DNA of 64,000 nucleotides from Halococcus salsus (GTDB taxonomy: Archaea; Halobacteriota; Halobacteria; Halobacteriales; Halococcaceae): positions 423,216 to 487,215 of the forward strand of contig NZ_JAAAJC010000001.1 in NCBI RefSeq assembly GCF_009900715.1. Direction: 5' to 3'. The translations under genes were made by a program, and so were the position numbers. Of the stretch, positions 32,927 to 42,574 are shown piece after piece. The number at the start of each line of letters is the position of its first letter. Position 1 is the stretch's first letter. Below the pieces are notes generated by a model, which saw only the letters and a program-made list of their open reading frames with translations, made no database searches and was not told the origin of the DNA.

Positions 32927-33766
32927 TTACAGCCACGGCGCGCGGTCGGGGCCCACGTCCGACTCGTCCGCCGCCGGGTCCGCTGAGTCCGCCGCCGTGT
33001 CGTCGTCCGAGCGGTCCTCGTCCGGTTCGTCGCGGCTACGGCCGGGATCGAACGCGAGGAGTGTCGTGACCGCGAGGACGGCGAGCGCGAGCGGGGCGTC
33101 GCTGGGGACGAGCCCGAGCACCGAGAGGCCGAGCACGCCGAGCGCGACCGCGCTCCCGAAACGGAAGCGGTCGATGTGCACGGTGTCGTGGAGCCACGGG
33201 CTGGCGAGCGCGACCGAGAGCGCGAACGCGACCCCGACGGCCGCCGCGAGCGCGCCGCGGGCCACGAGTTCGAGGTCGGGCGTCACGACGAGGTGGGCGT
33301 TCGCGGGGTCGACGCTCGCGACCATGCCGAGGCCGACGATCACCGCGGGGCGGGGGAGGTACTCGCCGACCTGCGCGCTCGCGGTCTTGGCCGCGATCGC
33401 GAGGATCACCAGCGCGGCGAAGCGCTCGAAGACCGCGAGGTTCAGTAGGCTCTGTATCGTGGGCGCGAGCGCGGTCTCGACCGCCGCGAGGACGATCACG
33501 GGTATGCCGACGACGAGCGTGGTCTTGGCTCGTTCGCGGCGCGAGCCGTCCATCTCCGCGAGGACGACCGCGACCGTGGCGCTCCCGCCGAACACCAGCA
33601 AGCCGACTTCGAGGATCCCCGTGATGTCGGCGAGCGCACCCGCCAGTACCAGCGCGGGGAAGATCCCGTCGACGAGCGGGAGCGCGAGAACCGTCGCGAG
33701 GAGGCGGGCCGCGCCACCGACCTGTCGCTCGAGGCGGAGCGCGACCGGGTGTTGGGAGTGGCTCAC
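32927..33766 (-). CDS. DUF5794 membrane protein
   Basis: 279-residue haloarchaeal membrane protein of DUF5794, with about seven hydrophobic segments from residue 20 to 240. Examples are VLALPLVDGIFPALVLAG and VFERFAALVILAIAAK. The C-terminal 40 residues are an Asp/Ser/Glu-rich soluble tail. GTG start at 33766. The segment pattern suggests a transporter or integral scaffold, but no catalytic motif is recognised. Confidence 0.83.
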   Translation of the reverse strand: MSHSQHPVALRLERQVGGAARLLATVLALPLVDGIFPALVLAGALADITGILEVGLLVFGGSATVAVVLAEMDGSRRERAKTTLVVGIPVIVLAAVETALAPTIQSLLNLAVFERFAALVILAIAAKTASAQVGEYLPRPAVIVGLGMVASVDPANAHLVVTPDLELVARGALAAAVGVAFALSVALASPWLHDTVHIDRFRFGSAVALGVLGLSVLGLVPSDAPLALAVLAVTTLLAFDPGRSRDEPDEDRSDDDTAADSADPAADESDVGPDRAPWL

Positions 33767-34084
33767 GGGGAGCGATGGCCCTGCCCCGGGACCGACGGGT
33801 GGTGTGAGTCACGTCGCAAGGAGGCCCGGCCGTGCCAGGAATCCGTGACTCGCGTCGCCATGGTGAAAATAGTGTGTGCAGTGGTGGTAAATTTCGCGAA
33901 GGGCTCGGCATCGAAAGTCGTCCGACCGACGCGGCACACACTGAGCGGACTGGCGACGTCCATACACTCACTACCGTTGATACAATCATAAACGTTCTGT
34001 GAGACGCGGCCACACGAACCGTGGCGATCGATCACCTCGGTCCTCTCGGTCACCGGCGATCTCGATAGTCCGTCTTCCGGGGCT
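33767..34084. other. Intergenic, no feature recognised
   Basis: The first 318 bases of the 761-base gap 33767-34527. Its central part (about 33855-33995) is more AT-rich than the surroundings, and several stops occur in every frame pair. Short open frames exist but lack plausible composition or a promoter-start arrangement. The rest of the gap is repeat copy C. Confidence 0.4.
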
Positions 34085-34500
34085 AGTGCGGTTGCGGTGT
34101 GGTGCGGTGCGGTCGGCGGTTAGGGTGGTTGGCGCGCGCTCGCGGTCGTGCGCGAACGGACGTGAGCGCGCGACCGTGGACACTGTGCGAGGGATGAGCA
34201 CCGGAGTGAGCGACCAACGGGAGCGAACGAGGAGCGCAGTCGGCTGGGGAGGCGTGTGGCCGTCGCGGGGCGGTGTTGTGCGGGGCGGTGGCAGGGCGGA
34301 GGGGTTAGTTGTTGTACCGCGAACGAGCGGCGCGAGGTTCGACTGAAAGGAGAACCTCGGATGCGAACGGGGAACGAAGTGACCCGTGAGCGGAGGCCGA
34401 GTGAGCGGGCCGACGACCGACCACCGGGAGGGAGGAGGCTTTTGATCCACATTTTGCCAGGGAGGCCGCTTCGCGGCCGACCGTAGCAAAAGGTGGGGGT
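34085..34500 (+). repeat. Modular intergenic repeat, copy C
   Basis: It shares exact blocks with copy A at 34142-34168 (27 bases), 34189-34203 (15) and 34229-34259 (31), the last including CGGCTGGGGAGGCGTGTGG. The module TTGTACCGCG (34312-34321) matches copies D and E on the other strand. The core 34439-34500 is the second subtype: CTTTTGATCCACATTTTGCC, hairpin 34464-34478 with a TTC loop, then GCAAAAGGTGGGG. Here the outer arms CCAC and GTGG, and TTTTGC and GCAAAA, are complementary. It ends 27 bases before the start of the uracil-DNA glycosylase gene, so in this copy the core lies upstream of a gene. Confidence 0.85.
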
Positions 34501-34527
34501 TTTGTCCCCTCCCGACCCAGACCCGCC

Positions 34528-35154
34528 GTGGAAAACGTCACCGACCGCACCAGCAACCCGTTCGGGATGCGCCCGCCCTGCGAGCGGTTCGTACCGGGCT
34601 ACGGCGACGCCAACGCGGACTTCCATCTCGTCGGCGACCATCCGGGTGTTCACGGGGGCGTCGAGACGGAGGTGCCGTTCACGAACGCCGCCGGTCGCCG
34701 CCTGCTCGGGGTGCTCGCGAGCGTCGGCCTGCTCGACGACCCCGATTCCGACGCCCCCGAGGTCGAGAACCTGTACTGTTCGTACCTCCACCTCTGTGTG
34801 GCCGACGGCGAGCCCTCAGATGATTCGTACATCGACAACGAGCGCTTCTTCGACGCCGAACTCCGCGCTATCGGGGCCCACGTCCTCCTCCCGGTCGGCG
34901 AGCGCGCGACGCGGTACGTGGTCCGGAACTACACCGCCCGGACCATCGAGCCGTTCGAGATGGGGGCCCTCCACGCGACCGAGATCCGCGGGAGCGGCTG
35001 GCTCGTGATCCCCGTTCGGGACCCGAGCGAGTGGGACGGCGACGAAGCCGAACGACTCCGAGAGGCGCTCGAAACCCTGCTCGCGACCGACTACCGCCGC
35101 GAGACCGACCTCGGCCGGTTCCTCCCCGGCGAGGACACTTACTTCGTCCGGTAG
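34528..35154 (+). CDS. Uracil-DNA glycosylase family protein
   Basis: 208-residue protein resembling haloarchaeal members of the uracil-DNA glycosylase superfamily. FHLVGDHPGVHGGVETEVPF near residue 32 resembles the motif-1 region (G-D-x-P-G), and a later VIPVRDPSEWDGDEAERLRE occupies the place of the motif-2 loop, with D/P instead of the usual H-P-S. The usual family 4 Fe-S cysteines are incomplete. The start GTG lies just after repeat C. Activity on uracil is a family inference; the divergent motif 2 leaves room for another base lesion. Confidence 0.7.
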   Translation: MENVTDRTSNPFGMRPPCERFVPGYGDANADFHLVGDHPGVHGGVETEVPFTNAAGRRLLGVLASVGLLDDPDSDAPEVENLYCSYLHLCVADGEPSDDSYIDNERFFDAELRAIGAHVLLPVGERATRYVVRNYTARTIEPFEMGALHATEIRGSGWLVIPVRDPSEWDGDEAERLREALETLLATDYRRETDLGRFLPGEDTYFVR

Positions 35155-35166
35155 TAGGTATGGCGG

Positions 35167-36846
35167 TCAGTCGGCGGTCGAGTCGCCCTCGGCCGTGCGA
35201 TCCCGGAGCTCGGTCCGTCGGATCTTGCCGGTCACGGTCTTCGGGAGGTCGTCGACGAACGTCACCTCGCGGGGGTACTCGTGGGCCGAGAGCTCCTCGC
35301 GGACGTGGGTCTTGATCCCCTCGGCGAGGTCGTCGCTCGGGTCGTACCCATCGGCGAGCACGACGTAGGCCTTCACGATGTTGCCGCGCTCGGGGTGGGG
35401 TTTGGGCACCACGGCGGCCTCGGCCACTGCGGGATGCTCGCCGAGCGAGGATTCGACCTCGAACGGCCCGATGCGGTAGCCCGACGAGAGGATGACGTCG
35501 TCCGCGCGGCCCTCGAACCAGAAGTAGCCGTCCTCGTCCTGATGAGCGAGGTCACCCGAGCGATACCACCGCCCGTCCGAACCCTCGACGAAACAGGCCG
35601 CGGTCTTCCCGGGGTTGTTCCAGTACTCGGCGAAGAAGCAGGGGAAATCCCCGCGGTGGGCGATCTCGCCCGTCTCGCCGGGCGGGAGTACCTCGCCGGT
35701 CTCGGGGTCGACGATGGCGGAGTCGATCCCGGGGAGGGGTTTACCCATGCTCCCCGGCCGGATCTCCATCGTCGGGTAGTTGTTGATCACCATGTTGCCG
35801 GTTTCAGTCTGGCCGTAGGTGTCCAGTATCGTGACTCCGAGCGCGTCCTCGGCCCACTCCACGACCCCCGCCGAGAGCGGCTCGCCGATCGAGAGCGCGT
35901 GGCGCAGGTCGAGGTCCGCTTCGTCGAGGACGTCCTCGTTGGCCCGGAGCATCCGGTAGGCCGTCGGGACCGAGAACAGTACTGAAATGGGGTACTCGGC
36001 GAGGAGGGTAGCCCACTCTTGCGGACTGAACTCGCCCTCGTAGGCGAACTGACTCGTCCCCCAGAACCACGCCCCGAGGGTGTTGATCGGGCCCGTCAGC
36101 CAGCCGAGGTCGGCGGTCGACCAGTAGAGGTCGTCGTCCCGGAGGTCGACCGCGTACCGCTGGGTGGCGGCGACCCCCGCGACCCAGCGGTGTCTGTGGA
36201 GCACGCCCTTCGCCAGCCCCGTCGTCCCCGAGGTGTAGTACAGCAGTGCGTCGTCCTCGCCACTGGTCCGCACGGGGTCGTACTCGGTGCTCGCGTCGGC
36301 CATCGCACGGTCGTAATCGACGTCGCCCTCTTCGACACCCTCGCCGCGATCGACCGTGACGACCGTCTCCACCGTGGGGGCATCGGCGAGCGCGCGCCCG
36401 ACCGTCTCGCGGTTTTCGGCGGTCGTCACGACCGCCGTCGCCGCACAGTCGACGAGCCGGTAGGCGATCCCCTCCGGCCCGAAGCGCTCGTTGACCCCGC
36501 CGAAGACCGCACCGCGTTTGAGGGTCCCGACGAGCGCGACGTAATGGGCGGGGATCCGGGGGAGGTAGGTGAACACCCGGTCGCCGCGCTCGACGCCCTG
36601 ATCTTCCAACAAGTTCGCGAACCGGTTCGAGCGCTCGGCGAGGTCGTCGAACGTCAGCGTCTCGCGTTCACCCTCGACGCCGGCGTACTCCAGCGCGACC
36701 CGGCCCGACCCGTCCGCGTGGCGGTCGCAGACCTCGTGTGCGATGTTGAGTTCGTCGGGGGCGTCCCAGTCGGCGTCGTCGTAGATATCGGTCCACGAGA
36801 ACGACTCGCGCGCGGCCTCGTAGTCGGGGAGGTTGTGTGTCGCCAT
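35167..36846 (-). CDS. Acyl-CoA/acetyl-CoA synthetase (AMP-forming)
   Basis: 559-residue adenylate-forming enzyme. YYTSGTTGLAKGVLHRHRW near residue 205 is the P-loop-like A3 motif, ILDTYGQTETGNM near 335 is A5, and YRSGDLAHQDEDGYFWFEGR near 430 is A7. DDVILSSGYRIGPFEVES is the hinge region, and PKTVTGKIRRTEL near 540 contains the catalytic lysine. These show adenylation of a carboxylate followed by thioester formation with CoA. The substrate could be acetate, propionate or a medium-chain acid; the pocket residues do not settle it. Confidence 0.92.
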   Translation of the reverse strand: MATHNLPDYEAARESFSWTDIYDDADWDAPDELNIAHEVCDRHADGSGRVALEYAGVEGERETLTFDDLAERSNRFANLLEDQGVERGDRVFTYLPRIPAHYVALVGTLKRGAVFGGVNERFGPEGIAYRLVDCAATAVVTTAENRETVGRALADAPTVETVVTVDRGEGVEEGDVDYDRAMADASTEYDPVRTSGEDDALLYYTSGTTGLAKGVLHRHRWVAGVAATQRYAVDLRDDDLYWSTADLGWLTGPINTLGAWFWGTSQFAYEGEFSPQEWATLLAEYPISVLFSVPTAYRMLRANEDVLDEADLDLRHALSIGEPLSAGVVEWAEDALGVTILDTYGQTETGNMVINNYPTMEIRPGSMGKPLPGIDSAIVDPETGEVLPPGETGEIAHRGDFPCFFAEYWNNPGKTAACFVEGSDGRWYRSGDLAHQDEDGYFWFEGRADDVILSSGYRIGPFEVESSLGEHPAVAEAAVVPKPHPERGNIVKAYVVLADGYDPSDDLAEGIKTHVREELSAHEYPREVTFVDDLPKTVTGKIRRTELRDRTAEGDSTAD

Positions 36847-36913
36847 CCCCTCGAACTGGGACGGCCCGCTAATTAGGTGTATCTATCATGTCACTCGTAC
36901 TCCCACCCCCGAA

Positions 36914-37561
36914 TTACGAGAGGGGTTCGACGAGCCTCGAGAGCGCCGCCCGCGGGTCGTCGGCCTTCGCGACGCCGCTCGCGAGCAGGACGCCCTCGGC
37001 ACCCAGGTCGCCGGCGGCCGTGAGGTCCTCGCCCGTCGAGACTCCCGCGCCGCAGAGCACGTCCACGGCGTCGTCGACCGCTTCGGCGGCCGCGACCGCG
37101 TCCTCGACGATGTCCGGGTCGGCCTGGCTCACCGAGACGTCGCCGCCGATGAGTTCGGGCGGTTCGACCGCCACCGCGTCGGGGCCGAGCGCCGCCGCCG
37201 CGCCGACCTGCTCGGGGTTGTTGGCACAGACGACGGTTTCGAGGCCCGCCCGTTCGGCCGCCGCCACCGCGCCGTCGACGTCGGCGAGCTTCAGCCGTTT
37301 CTCGGAGTGGTTGATCAGCGTGCCGACCGCGCCCGCGTCCGCGACGGCCTCTGCGAGCGCGCTCCCGGTGTGGCTACCGTGTTCCACAGGGGAAACGTGC
37401 TGGGCCCACGTTTCGACCCCCGTCTCCGCGACGCGTTCGAGGTGGGCGGTCTGGGGCGCGACCGCGATACGAACGCCCGACTCTTCGGCGACCTCGTGCG
37501 CGACGGTGGCGATCTCGACCGGGTCGGCGGCGTAGGCTTTCAGGTTGACGAGAACGAACAT
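36914..37561 (-). CDS. tpiA: Triosephosphate isomerase
   Basis: 215-residue archaeal-type enzyme, shorter than the bacterial form. NLKAYA at the N-terminus contains the catalytic Lys; the electrophile His is in LINHSEKRL near residue 90; the catalytic Glu is in [10 protein letters not shown] near 138; the phosphate loop is [11 protein letters not shown] near 170. It interconverts glyceraldehyde-3-phosphate and dihydroxyacetone phosphate. ATG 37561 was chosen because [10 protein letters not shown] begins the barrel. It probably follows the MBF1 gene upstream on the same strand. Confidence 0.95.
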   Translation of the reverse strand: MFVLVNLKAYAADPVEIATVAHEVAEESGVRIAVAPQTAHLERVAETGVETWAQHVSPVEHGSHTGSALAEAVADAGAVGTLINHSEKRLKLADVDGAVAAAERAGLETVVCANNPEQVGAAAALGPDAVAVEPPELIGGDVSVSQADPDIVEDAVAAAEAVDDAVDVLCGAGVSTGEDLTAAGDLGAEGVLLASGVAKADDPRAALSRLVEPLS

Positions 37562-37628
37562 ACTAGGTGAACCCGTGCCGCCGATAAAGGTGTTTGCCGA
37601 TACGTCTCTCGGGGAGGTGTTCGCGACC

Positions 37629-38156
37629 TCAGGAGTCCTTTCGCTGGACCACGTCGCCGAGGGTGTACGCGCCCGTCGAAGCGCCGCCCTCCCACTCGGT
37701 GTCGTCGACGCCGCCCTCGGTGAGGGTGATCTCGAGCCGGCGTTCGAGTTTCGACTGGACCGAGTCGCTCGGGAGGCTCGCACCGCGTTCGAGCTTCCGG
37801 ATGAGGCTCGCCTTCTCGTTGAGCTCCTTCGCGAGCTCCTCCTGACTCAGCCCGGCGCTCTCGCGTGCCGTCCGGATCTGCTCGTCGTAGTCCTGGACGA
37901 TCTCGTCCATGTCGTCGAACATGTCGCGCCGCCGGCCGCCGCCCGACCCGCCGGCGCTCGTGGTCGAGCCCGACCCGTTCGACCCCGAGGAGCCACCCGA
38001 ATCGGTCGAGTACTTCGTGGAGGTCCCGCTCGTGGACTGCTGTTCGACCTCGGTGCCGAAGTCCGCACAGTCCCCACAGACGTCGAGCTCCGCGCCCTCT
38101 ATCTTCACCGTCTTCGGGGAAGATGTCTCCGTACCGCACATCTCACACTGGACCAT
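37629..38156 (-). CDS. mbf1: Multiprotein-bridging factor 1 homologue (MBF1)
   Basis: 175-residue archaeal MBF1-type protein. The N-terminal zinc ribbon is [10 protein letters not shown] with CGDCADFG, then a Gly/Ser linker of about 40 residues, and a Cro/C1-type helix-turn-helix near 100-160 ([38 protein letters not shown]). Archaeal MBF1 associates with ribosomes and may bridge transcription factors. GGTTTATACAC 28 bases upstream supports ATG 38156 as a leaderless start. Confidence 0.93.
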   Translation of the reverse strand: MVQCEMCGTETSSPKTVKIEGAELDVCGDCADFGTEVEQQSTSGTSTKYSTDSGGSSGSNGSGSTTSAGGSGGGRRRDMFDDMDEIVQDYDEQIRTARESAGLSQEELAKELNEKASLIRKLERGASLPSDSVQSKLERRLEITLTEGGVDDTEWEGGASTGAYTLGDVVQRKDS

Positions 38157-38177
38157 ACCCCGGCAAAGGGAGCCCGC

Positions 38178-38188
38178 GTGTATAAACC
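38178..38188 (-). promoter_or_regulatory. TATA box of the MBF1 gene
   Basis: On the minus strand GGTTTATACAC is centred 27-28 bases before ATG 38156, a near-ideal haloarchaeal TATA box and spacing. Confidence 0.7.
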
Positions 38189-38206
38189 GTCCGTCGCCGC
38201 TCCGGT

Positions 38207-38827
38207 TCACCGATCGGGTGTCGAAAGCGCCGCGAGCGCGTGGTAGCACCGCTGGATCGCGGTGACGTGGCCGACGACCGCGAGCACCGCGAGCAGCGCG
38301 CCGACCAGCGTGACCCCCGCCACCGAGAGGTCGACGACCCCCGAAACGAGCGTGACGAGGCCGATCAGCACGAGCCGGTCGGCGCGCCCGAGGAGCCCCC
38401 CGTAGACCCGGTCGAGCCCGACGGCCTGGGCCTGGGTACCGAGATACGAGGTCATGAACACACCCGAGACCGCCACGAGCCCCAGTACCGGTCTGTCGAC
38501 CCCGAGCGCGAGTCCGATCACGAGCACGATGTCCGCGTATCTATCGAGAACGTGGTCGAGGAAGTCGCCGGCGGGCGAGGCGGTGCCGAGCCGCCGGGCG
38601 AGCGCACCGTCGAGGAGGTCGAGCGCGCCGTTGAGCCCTACCAGCACCGCTCCTATGAGATACCACCACGAGTCACCGCCGGCGAGCCAGTAGGCGACGG
38701 CCGCCACGGCGGCGAGCACGAACGCGATGGCGCTCACGCCGTTCGGGGTCAGCCCCGCTCTCGCGGCGAGGCCGACGAACGGGTTCAGGAGCCGGTCGGC
38801 GGTCGAACGGTACTGGTCGAGGGTCAT
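38207..38827 (-). CDS. CDP-alcohol phosphatidyltransferase
   Basis: 206-residue membrane enzyme with about six transmembrane segments. The signature D-x2-D-G-x2-A-R-x8-G-x3-D-x3-D is seen as DLLDGALARRLGTASPAGDF followed by LDHVLDRYAD near residues 68-97. It transfers a phosphoalcohol between CDP-lipid and an alcohol acceptor; archaetidylinositol phosphate synthase is the most likely archaeal counterpart. It is downstream of the AK6-like kinase gene on the same strand with a 19-base gap. Confidence 0.88.
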   Translation of the reverse strand: MTLDQYRSTADRLLNPFVGLAARAGLTPNGVSAIAFVLAAVAAVAYWLAGGDSWWYLIGAVLVGLNGALDLLDGALARRLGTASPAGDFLDHVLDRYADIVLVIGLALGVDRPVLGLVAVSGVFMTSYLGTQAQAVGLDRVYGGLLGRADRLVLIGLVTLVSGVVDLSVAGVTLVGALLAVLAVVGHVTAIQRCYHALAALSTPDR

Positions 38828-38846
38828 CGGTGGGTCATGGGTGGGC

Positions 38847-39386
38847 TCAGGGCTGCTCGGCGAGCGAGTCCACGAACGAGACGGTGCCGGCGCTCGGCTC
38901 GCGCTCGCCCGCGACGACGCGCTCGATCTCGGTCGCTACCTCCTCGGGGGTTCGATCGGTCGCGTCGATCTCGTAGACCGAATCGAGGCCGTGGCGCTCG
39001 ACGGCTTCGGCGAGCACCACGTCGAGGGCCTCGCTCTCCCGATTCTCGGCCACGCTGGCGTCGGACTCGCCGCGCTCGGCCAGCCGCGAGCCGAGGTCGT
39101 CGGGATGGCACCGGAGCACGACCACTCGGTCGGCCGGGAGGAGGTGTGCGAGGTGCGATTCGACGAGTTCGGTTCCCTCGGGGTCGCGTTCGTCGAGCCA
39201 CTCCTCGACCGCGTCGAGGTCGGCGACGAGGCTGTCGCGGGTCTCGTCGGTACTGGTGGAAAAGCCCTCCTCGCGGATGACGTCGTTGAGGTGGACCACG
39301 TCGAGCGCCTCCTCAGAACCGTCTTCGAGCCGGCGCGTCGCGGTCGTCTTCCCCGTTCCGGGGGTTCCCGTGATAGCGACTCTCAT
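38847..39386 (-). CDS. AK6-type adenylate kinase
   Basis: 179-residue P-loop kinase of the Fap7/AK6 group. MRVAITGTPGTGKTTATRRL contains the Walker A motif at residues 7-15; HLNDVIREEGF and VVVLRCHPDDLGSRLAERG are typical of Fap7-like NMP kinases involved in small-subunit rRNA maturation. ATG 39386 overlaps the hisC stop by four bases, so it is translated with HisC. It may act on AMP/ADP or as a ribosome assembly factor. Confidence 0.9.
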   Translation of the reverse strand: MRVAITGTPGTGKTTATRRLEDGSEEALDVVHLNDVIREEGFSTSTDETRDSLVADLDAVEEWLDERDPEGTELVESHLAHLLPADRVVVLRCHPDDLGSRLAERGESDASVAENRESEALDVVLAEAVERHGLDSVYEIDATDRTPEEVATEIERVVAGEREPSAGTVSFVDSLAEQP

Positions 39387-40471
39387 CCCGTGACCTCGTT
39401 CAGAACCGAAACGGCGCGCTCGGTCGATTCGCGGGTACCACAGGTCACACGAACGCACTCGGGGAGACCGAAGCTCGAACAGTCCCGGACGATGACGCCC
39501 TCGCGTTTGGCGGCCTCGGCGACCGCGCTCGCGTCCTCGACGTCGACCAGCACGAAGTTCCCCGCGCTGGGGTAGGTGTGGGCGTCGAGCTCCGTCGTCA
39601 TGTACTCGCGCGACCACTCGACGGTTTCAGTAGTTTTTTCGACGTGTTCGCGGTCGTCGAGCGCGGCGAGACCGGCCCGGCAGGCCAGTGAACTCGCCGC
39701 GAACGGGGTGTTCACCCGGGTGTAGGCCTCGGCCCACTCCTCAGGAACGACGGCGTACCCCAGACGGATGCCGGCGAGGCCGTAGGCTTTCGAGAAGGTG
39801 CGGAGGACGGCGACGTCGTCGCGGGCGTCCCAACCCTCTCGACCCTCCACGAGCGCGAGCGCGCTCGGGGTGTTCGAAAACTCGCCGTAGGCCTCGTCCA
39901 CGACCACGAGTGTGTCCTCACCGGTCTCCTCGGCGATGCGTTCGATGTCGGCGAGATCCGCTTCCGTACCGGTGGGGTTGTGCGGGCTGGTGAGGTAGAC
40001 GATCCGCTCGCCGTCGTACGGATCGAGAACATTCTCCGGAGTTTGAGCGAACCCATCGGCCTTTTCGAGCGTGTAGGTTCGGACCTGCCCGTGGTGGTAG
40101 CGTGCGGTCATCGCGTAGTAGGCGAAGCCCGGCTCCGAGACCAGCACGGCGTCGCCGGGGTCGAGGAACGCACGCGAGAGATAATCCAGCGCGCCGTCGC
40201 CGCCGTTGGCGAGCCAGACCTGGGGTGAGGCGACGTCCCATCGCTCGGCGATCCGTGCCACGAGGTCGGTGTGGACGGACTTCGGGTAGGTGTGGATCGC
40301 GCTCGCGGCGTCGCGGATGGCCTCGACGGCGGCCGGGCTCGGTCCGAACGGGTTCTCGTTCGAGGAGAGTTTGACGATCCCCTCGGGGTCGAGCCCGAGT
40401 TCGCGGGCGACCTCCTCGCTCCCCCGACCCGCCGCGTAGACGGCGTGGGCCGAGAGGTCGCGTGGCTGCAT
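39383..40471 (-). CDS. hisC: Histidinol-phosphate aminotransferase
   Basis: 362-residue PLP enzyme of fold type I. KLSSNENPFGPSPAAVEAI near residue 35 is the HisC N-terminal motif; the PLP lysine is in RTFSKAYGLAGIRLGY near residue 222; SPHNPTGTEADL holds the conserved asparagine. It catalyses the glutamate-dependent amination of imidazole-acetol phosphate in histidine synthesis. No other his gene is nearby. It is the first gene of a three-gene unit with the AK6-like kinase and the CDP-alcohol transferase. Confidence 0.93.
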   Translation of the reverse strand: MQPRDLSAHAVYAAGRGSEEVARELGLDPEGIVKLSSNENPFGPSPAAVEAIRDAASAIHTYPKSVHTDLVARIAERWDVASPQVWLANGGDGALDYLSRAFLDPGDAVLVSEPGFAYYAMTARYHHGQVRTYTLEKADGFAQTPENVLDPYDGERIVYLTSPHNPTGTEADLADIERIAEETGEDTLVVVDEAYGEFSNTPSALALVEGREGWDARDDVAVLRTFSKAYGLAGIRLGYAVVPEEWAEAYTRVNTPFAASSLACRAGLAALDDREHVEKTTETVEWSREYMTTELDAHTYPSAGNFVLVDVEDASAVAEAAKREGVIVRDCSSFGLPECVRVTCGTRESTERAVSVLNEVTG

Positions 40472-40542
40472 ACCGGACCCAACGGACGGTGGGGTTTAAG
40501 CGTGCTCACACGCCCTCGTGCCGCAACCACCCTTCGGTCGCG

Positions 40543-41364
40543 CTATCGACCGCTTCCGGGCTGCGGGTCGACGTGGGGCTTCGCCATGAGCGCGTCGAGC
40601 GGCTGATCGTCTACCCAGTCGATCAGCTGGACCAACTGGTCGGCCGCGGCCTCGAAGAGCTGTTCGCCTTTCTCGGGGGTGGCATCGGTCTGGTCACCGA
40701 GCACGCCGCTCTCGGTGTTGTCGATCGCGTCGTAGAACGTCCGCGAGCCGTGGACCACCATCTCGATCTCGGTGAGGTCCGTGACCCCCTCGTCGCGGGC
40801 GCGCTCGAACTCCACTTCGTGGACGAGTTCGGGCGCGATATGCTGGATCATCGCGGTCTCCTTGGGACCGCCGTGGGGGCCGTTGTGCTCGAAGAGGTCG
40901 TCGACGAGGTCGGGGATCGAGTCGTTCCACATCCATTCGAGCGCGTAGGCGACCCCGTCGTCGCGGAGCCGACGACCGACTTCCCGGAGGTGGACGATGT
41001 TGCCCCCGTGGGCATTGACGAAGATTATCCGGTCGATGCCGTGATAGCTGAGGTTTCGCGAGAGGCTCTCGACGTAGTCCCGGAAGGCGGGCGGGTCGAC
41101 CCACATGGTGCCGTGGAACTGGCGGTGGTGGGGGCTGACCCCGACGTTCACCGTCGGGGTGCAGAGCACCTCGGCACGGTCGGCGGCCTCGCGAGCGAGT
41201 GACTCGGCGATCAGGTGGTCGGTGGCGAGCGGGAGGTGCGGGCCGTGCTGTTCGGTCGATCCCAGGGGGACGACCGCGAGCGATTCGTTCGCGACGTACT
41301 CCCCGAGGTCGGGCCACGTCTGGTCTGCGAGGTACACGTGGGAAACCGGGGGTGGCGCGCGCAT
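40543..41364 (-). CDS. Creatininase-family amidohydrolase
   Basis: 273-residue metal hydrolase. PLGSTEQHGPHLPLATDHLI near residue 35 provides Glu, His and Asp ligands, and IIFVNAHGGNIVHLREVG near 120 the N-A-H-G-G-N motif, both diagnostic of the family. Relatives include creatininase and the FAPy deformylase ArfB of archaeal riboflavin/F420 synthesis, so the substrate may be a formylamino pyrimidine or another cyclic amide. ATG 41364 is preferred to one four residues upstream. It is divergent from the aminotransferase at 41442. Confidence 0.88.
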   Translation of the reverse strand: MRAPPPVSHVYLADQTWPDLGEYVANESLAVVPLGSTEQHGPHLPLATDHLIAESLAREAADRAEVLCTPTVNVGVSPHHRQFHGTMWVDPPAFRDYVESLSRNLSYHGIDRIIFVNAHGGNIVHLREVGRRLRDDGVAYALEWMWNDSIPDLVDDLFEHNGPHGGPKETAMIQHIAPELVHEVEFERARDEGVTDLTEIEMVVHGSRTFYDAIDNTESGVLGDQTDATPEKGEQLFEAAADQLVQLIDWVDDQPLDALMAKPHVDPQPGSGR

Positions 41365-41441
41365 AACGGTATCCACTCCGGCGAGCGGCAGACGGCGCTC
41401 GGCAAGCGAACACCTTCATGTAGGGCGGTCCTCGTTCGTCC

Positions 41442-42548
41442 ATGGACCCGCTCGACCTCCGGGAGGAGATGCCGGCGCTCGACGACGTGACCTACCTCAA
41501 CACCGGTGCGGCGAGCCCCGTGCCGCGTGCCGTCGTCGAGGCCGCGACCGACGAGATCGAATACCAGTCCTACGCCGCCCCCGCCGGCGAGGGGATGTAT
41601 CCCGCGCTCTTCGACTCGCTCGAAACCTCGCGCGAGGCCGTCGCGGGCTTCCTCGGGGCCGACCTCGACGAGGTCGCGCTCACCAACTCCACCGCCGACG
41701 GCATCAGCCGGATCGCGACCGCGCTTCCCTGGCAGGCGGGCGACGTCGTCGTCAGAACCGACTGCGAGCACTCGGCTGGGATCCTCCCGTGGGAGCGGCT
41801 CCGGGACGTCTACGGTGTCGAGGTCCGCGTGCTCGAAACTCACGAGGGACGGGTCGACCTCGACGACGCGAAGACGGTCCTCGACGGGGCCGACCTGCTC
41901 TGCCTGAGTTCGATCACCTGGAATTACGGCACCCGGTTCTCGGTCGCGGAACTGACCGACATCGCCCACGACGCCGGTGCGCTGACCCTCGTCGACGCCG
42001 TCCAGTCGCCGGGCCAGGTCGACCTCGATATCACCGAGTGGGGTGCGGACTTCGCGGTCGGCGCGGGTCACAAGTGGTGCTGTGGGCCGTGGGGCGCGGG
42101 CTTCCTCTACGTCGCCGACGACGCGACCGACGCGCTCGAACCCACGCGGGTGGGCTACCGGAGCGTCGCCGCGCCGGACGACGACGCGTTCGAGTTCGCG
42201 CCGGGCGTGCGCCGGCTGGAAGTCGGCACGACCTCGCCCGCGCCGCACGCCGGTCTCCGGGCCGCGCTCGACGCCCTCGAATCGATCGGTCTGTCGACCG
42301 TCGAGGACCGTATCGAGCGGCTGACCGACCGGCTGAAGGACGGCCTCGACGACGACCGTCTCCTGAGCCCGCGCGAGTACGAGTCCGGCCTCGTGACCAT
42401 CGCTGACGACGACCCCGAGGCGACCGTCGAGCGCCTCTCGGAGGCGGGGATCGCGATCCGGTCGCTGCCGTCGCCGGCGGCGCTCCGGGCGTCGGTGCAC
42501 GTCTTCAACACGGCCGACGACGTCGATACGCTGCTCGACGCGCTGTGA
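41442..42548 (+). CDS. Class V-fold aminotransferase
   Basis: 368-residue PLP enzyme. VTYLNTGAASPVPRAVVEAA at residues 16-35 opens the fold; the PLP lysine is in FAVGAGHKWCCGPWGAGFLY near residue 210; ALTLVDAVQSPGQVDLD near 188 contains the Asp that binds the pyridine nitrogen. Such enzymes include isopenicillin-N epimerase-like, cysteine desulfurase-like and kynureninase-like members; the active site lacks an obvious desulfurase cysteine loop, so a simple transaminase/lyase function is as likely. Confidence 0.88.
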   Translation: MDPLDLREEMPALDDVTYLNTGAASPVPRAVVEAATDEIEYQSYAAPAGEGMYPALFDSLETSREAVAGFLGADLDEVALTNSTADGISRIATALPWQAGDVVVRTDCEHSAGILPWERLRDVYGVEVRVLETHEGRVDLDDAKTVLDGADLLCLSSITWNYGTRFSVAELTDIAHDAGALTLVDAVQSPGQVDLDITEWGADFAVGAGHKWCCGPWGAGFLYVADDATDALEPTRVGYRSVAAPDDDAFEFAPGVRRLEVGTTSPAPHAGLRAALDALESIGLSTVEDRIERLTDRLKDGLDDDRLLSPREYESGLVTIADDDPEATVERLSEAGIAIRSLPSPAALRASVHVFNTADDVDTLLDAL

Positions 42549-42574
42549 GGGGCGGTGTGAACGGATGACGGTAG

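Noticed and set aside
33749-34053. Short frames between DUF5794 and repeat C
   Set aside because: Cysteine- and serine-rich, without a promoter at the right distance or recognisable domain; in part overlapping the gene end.
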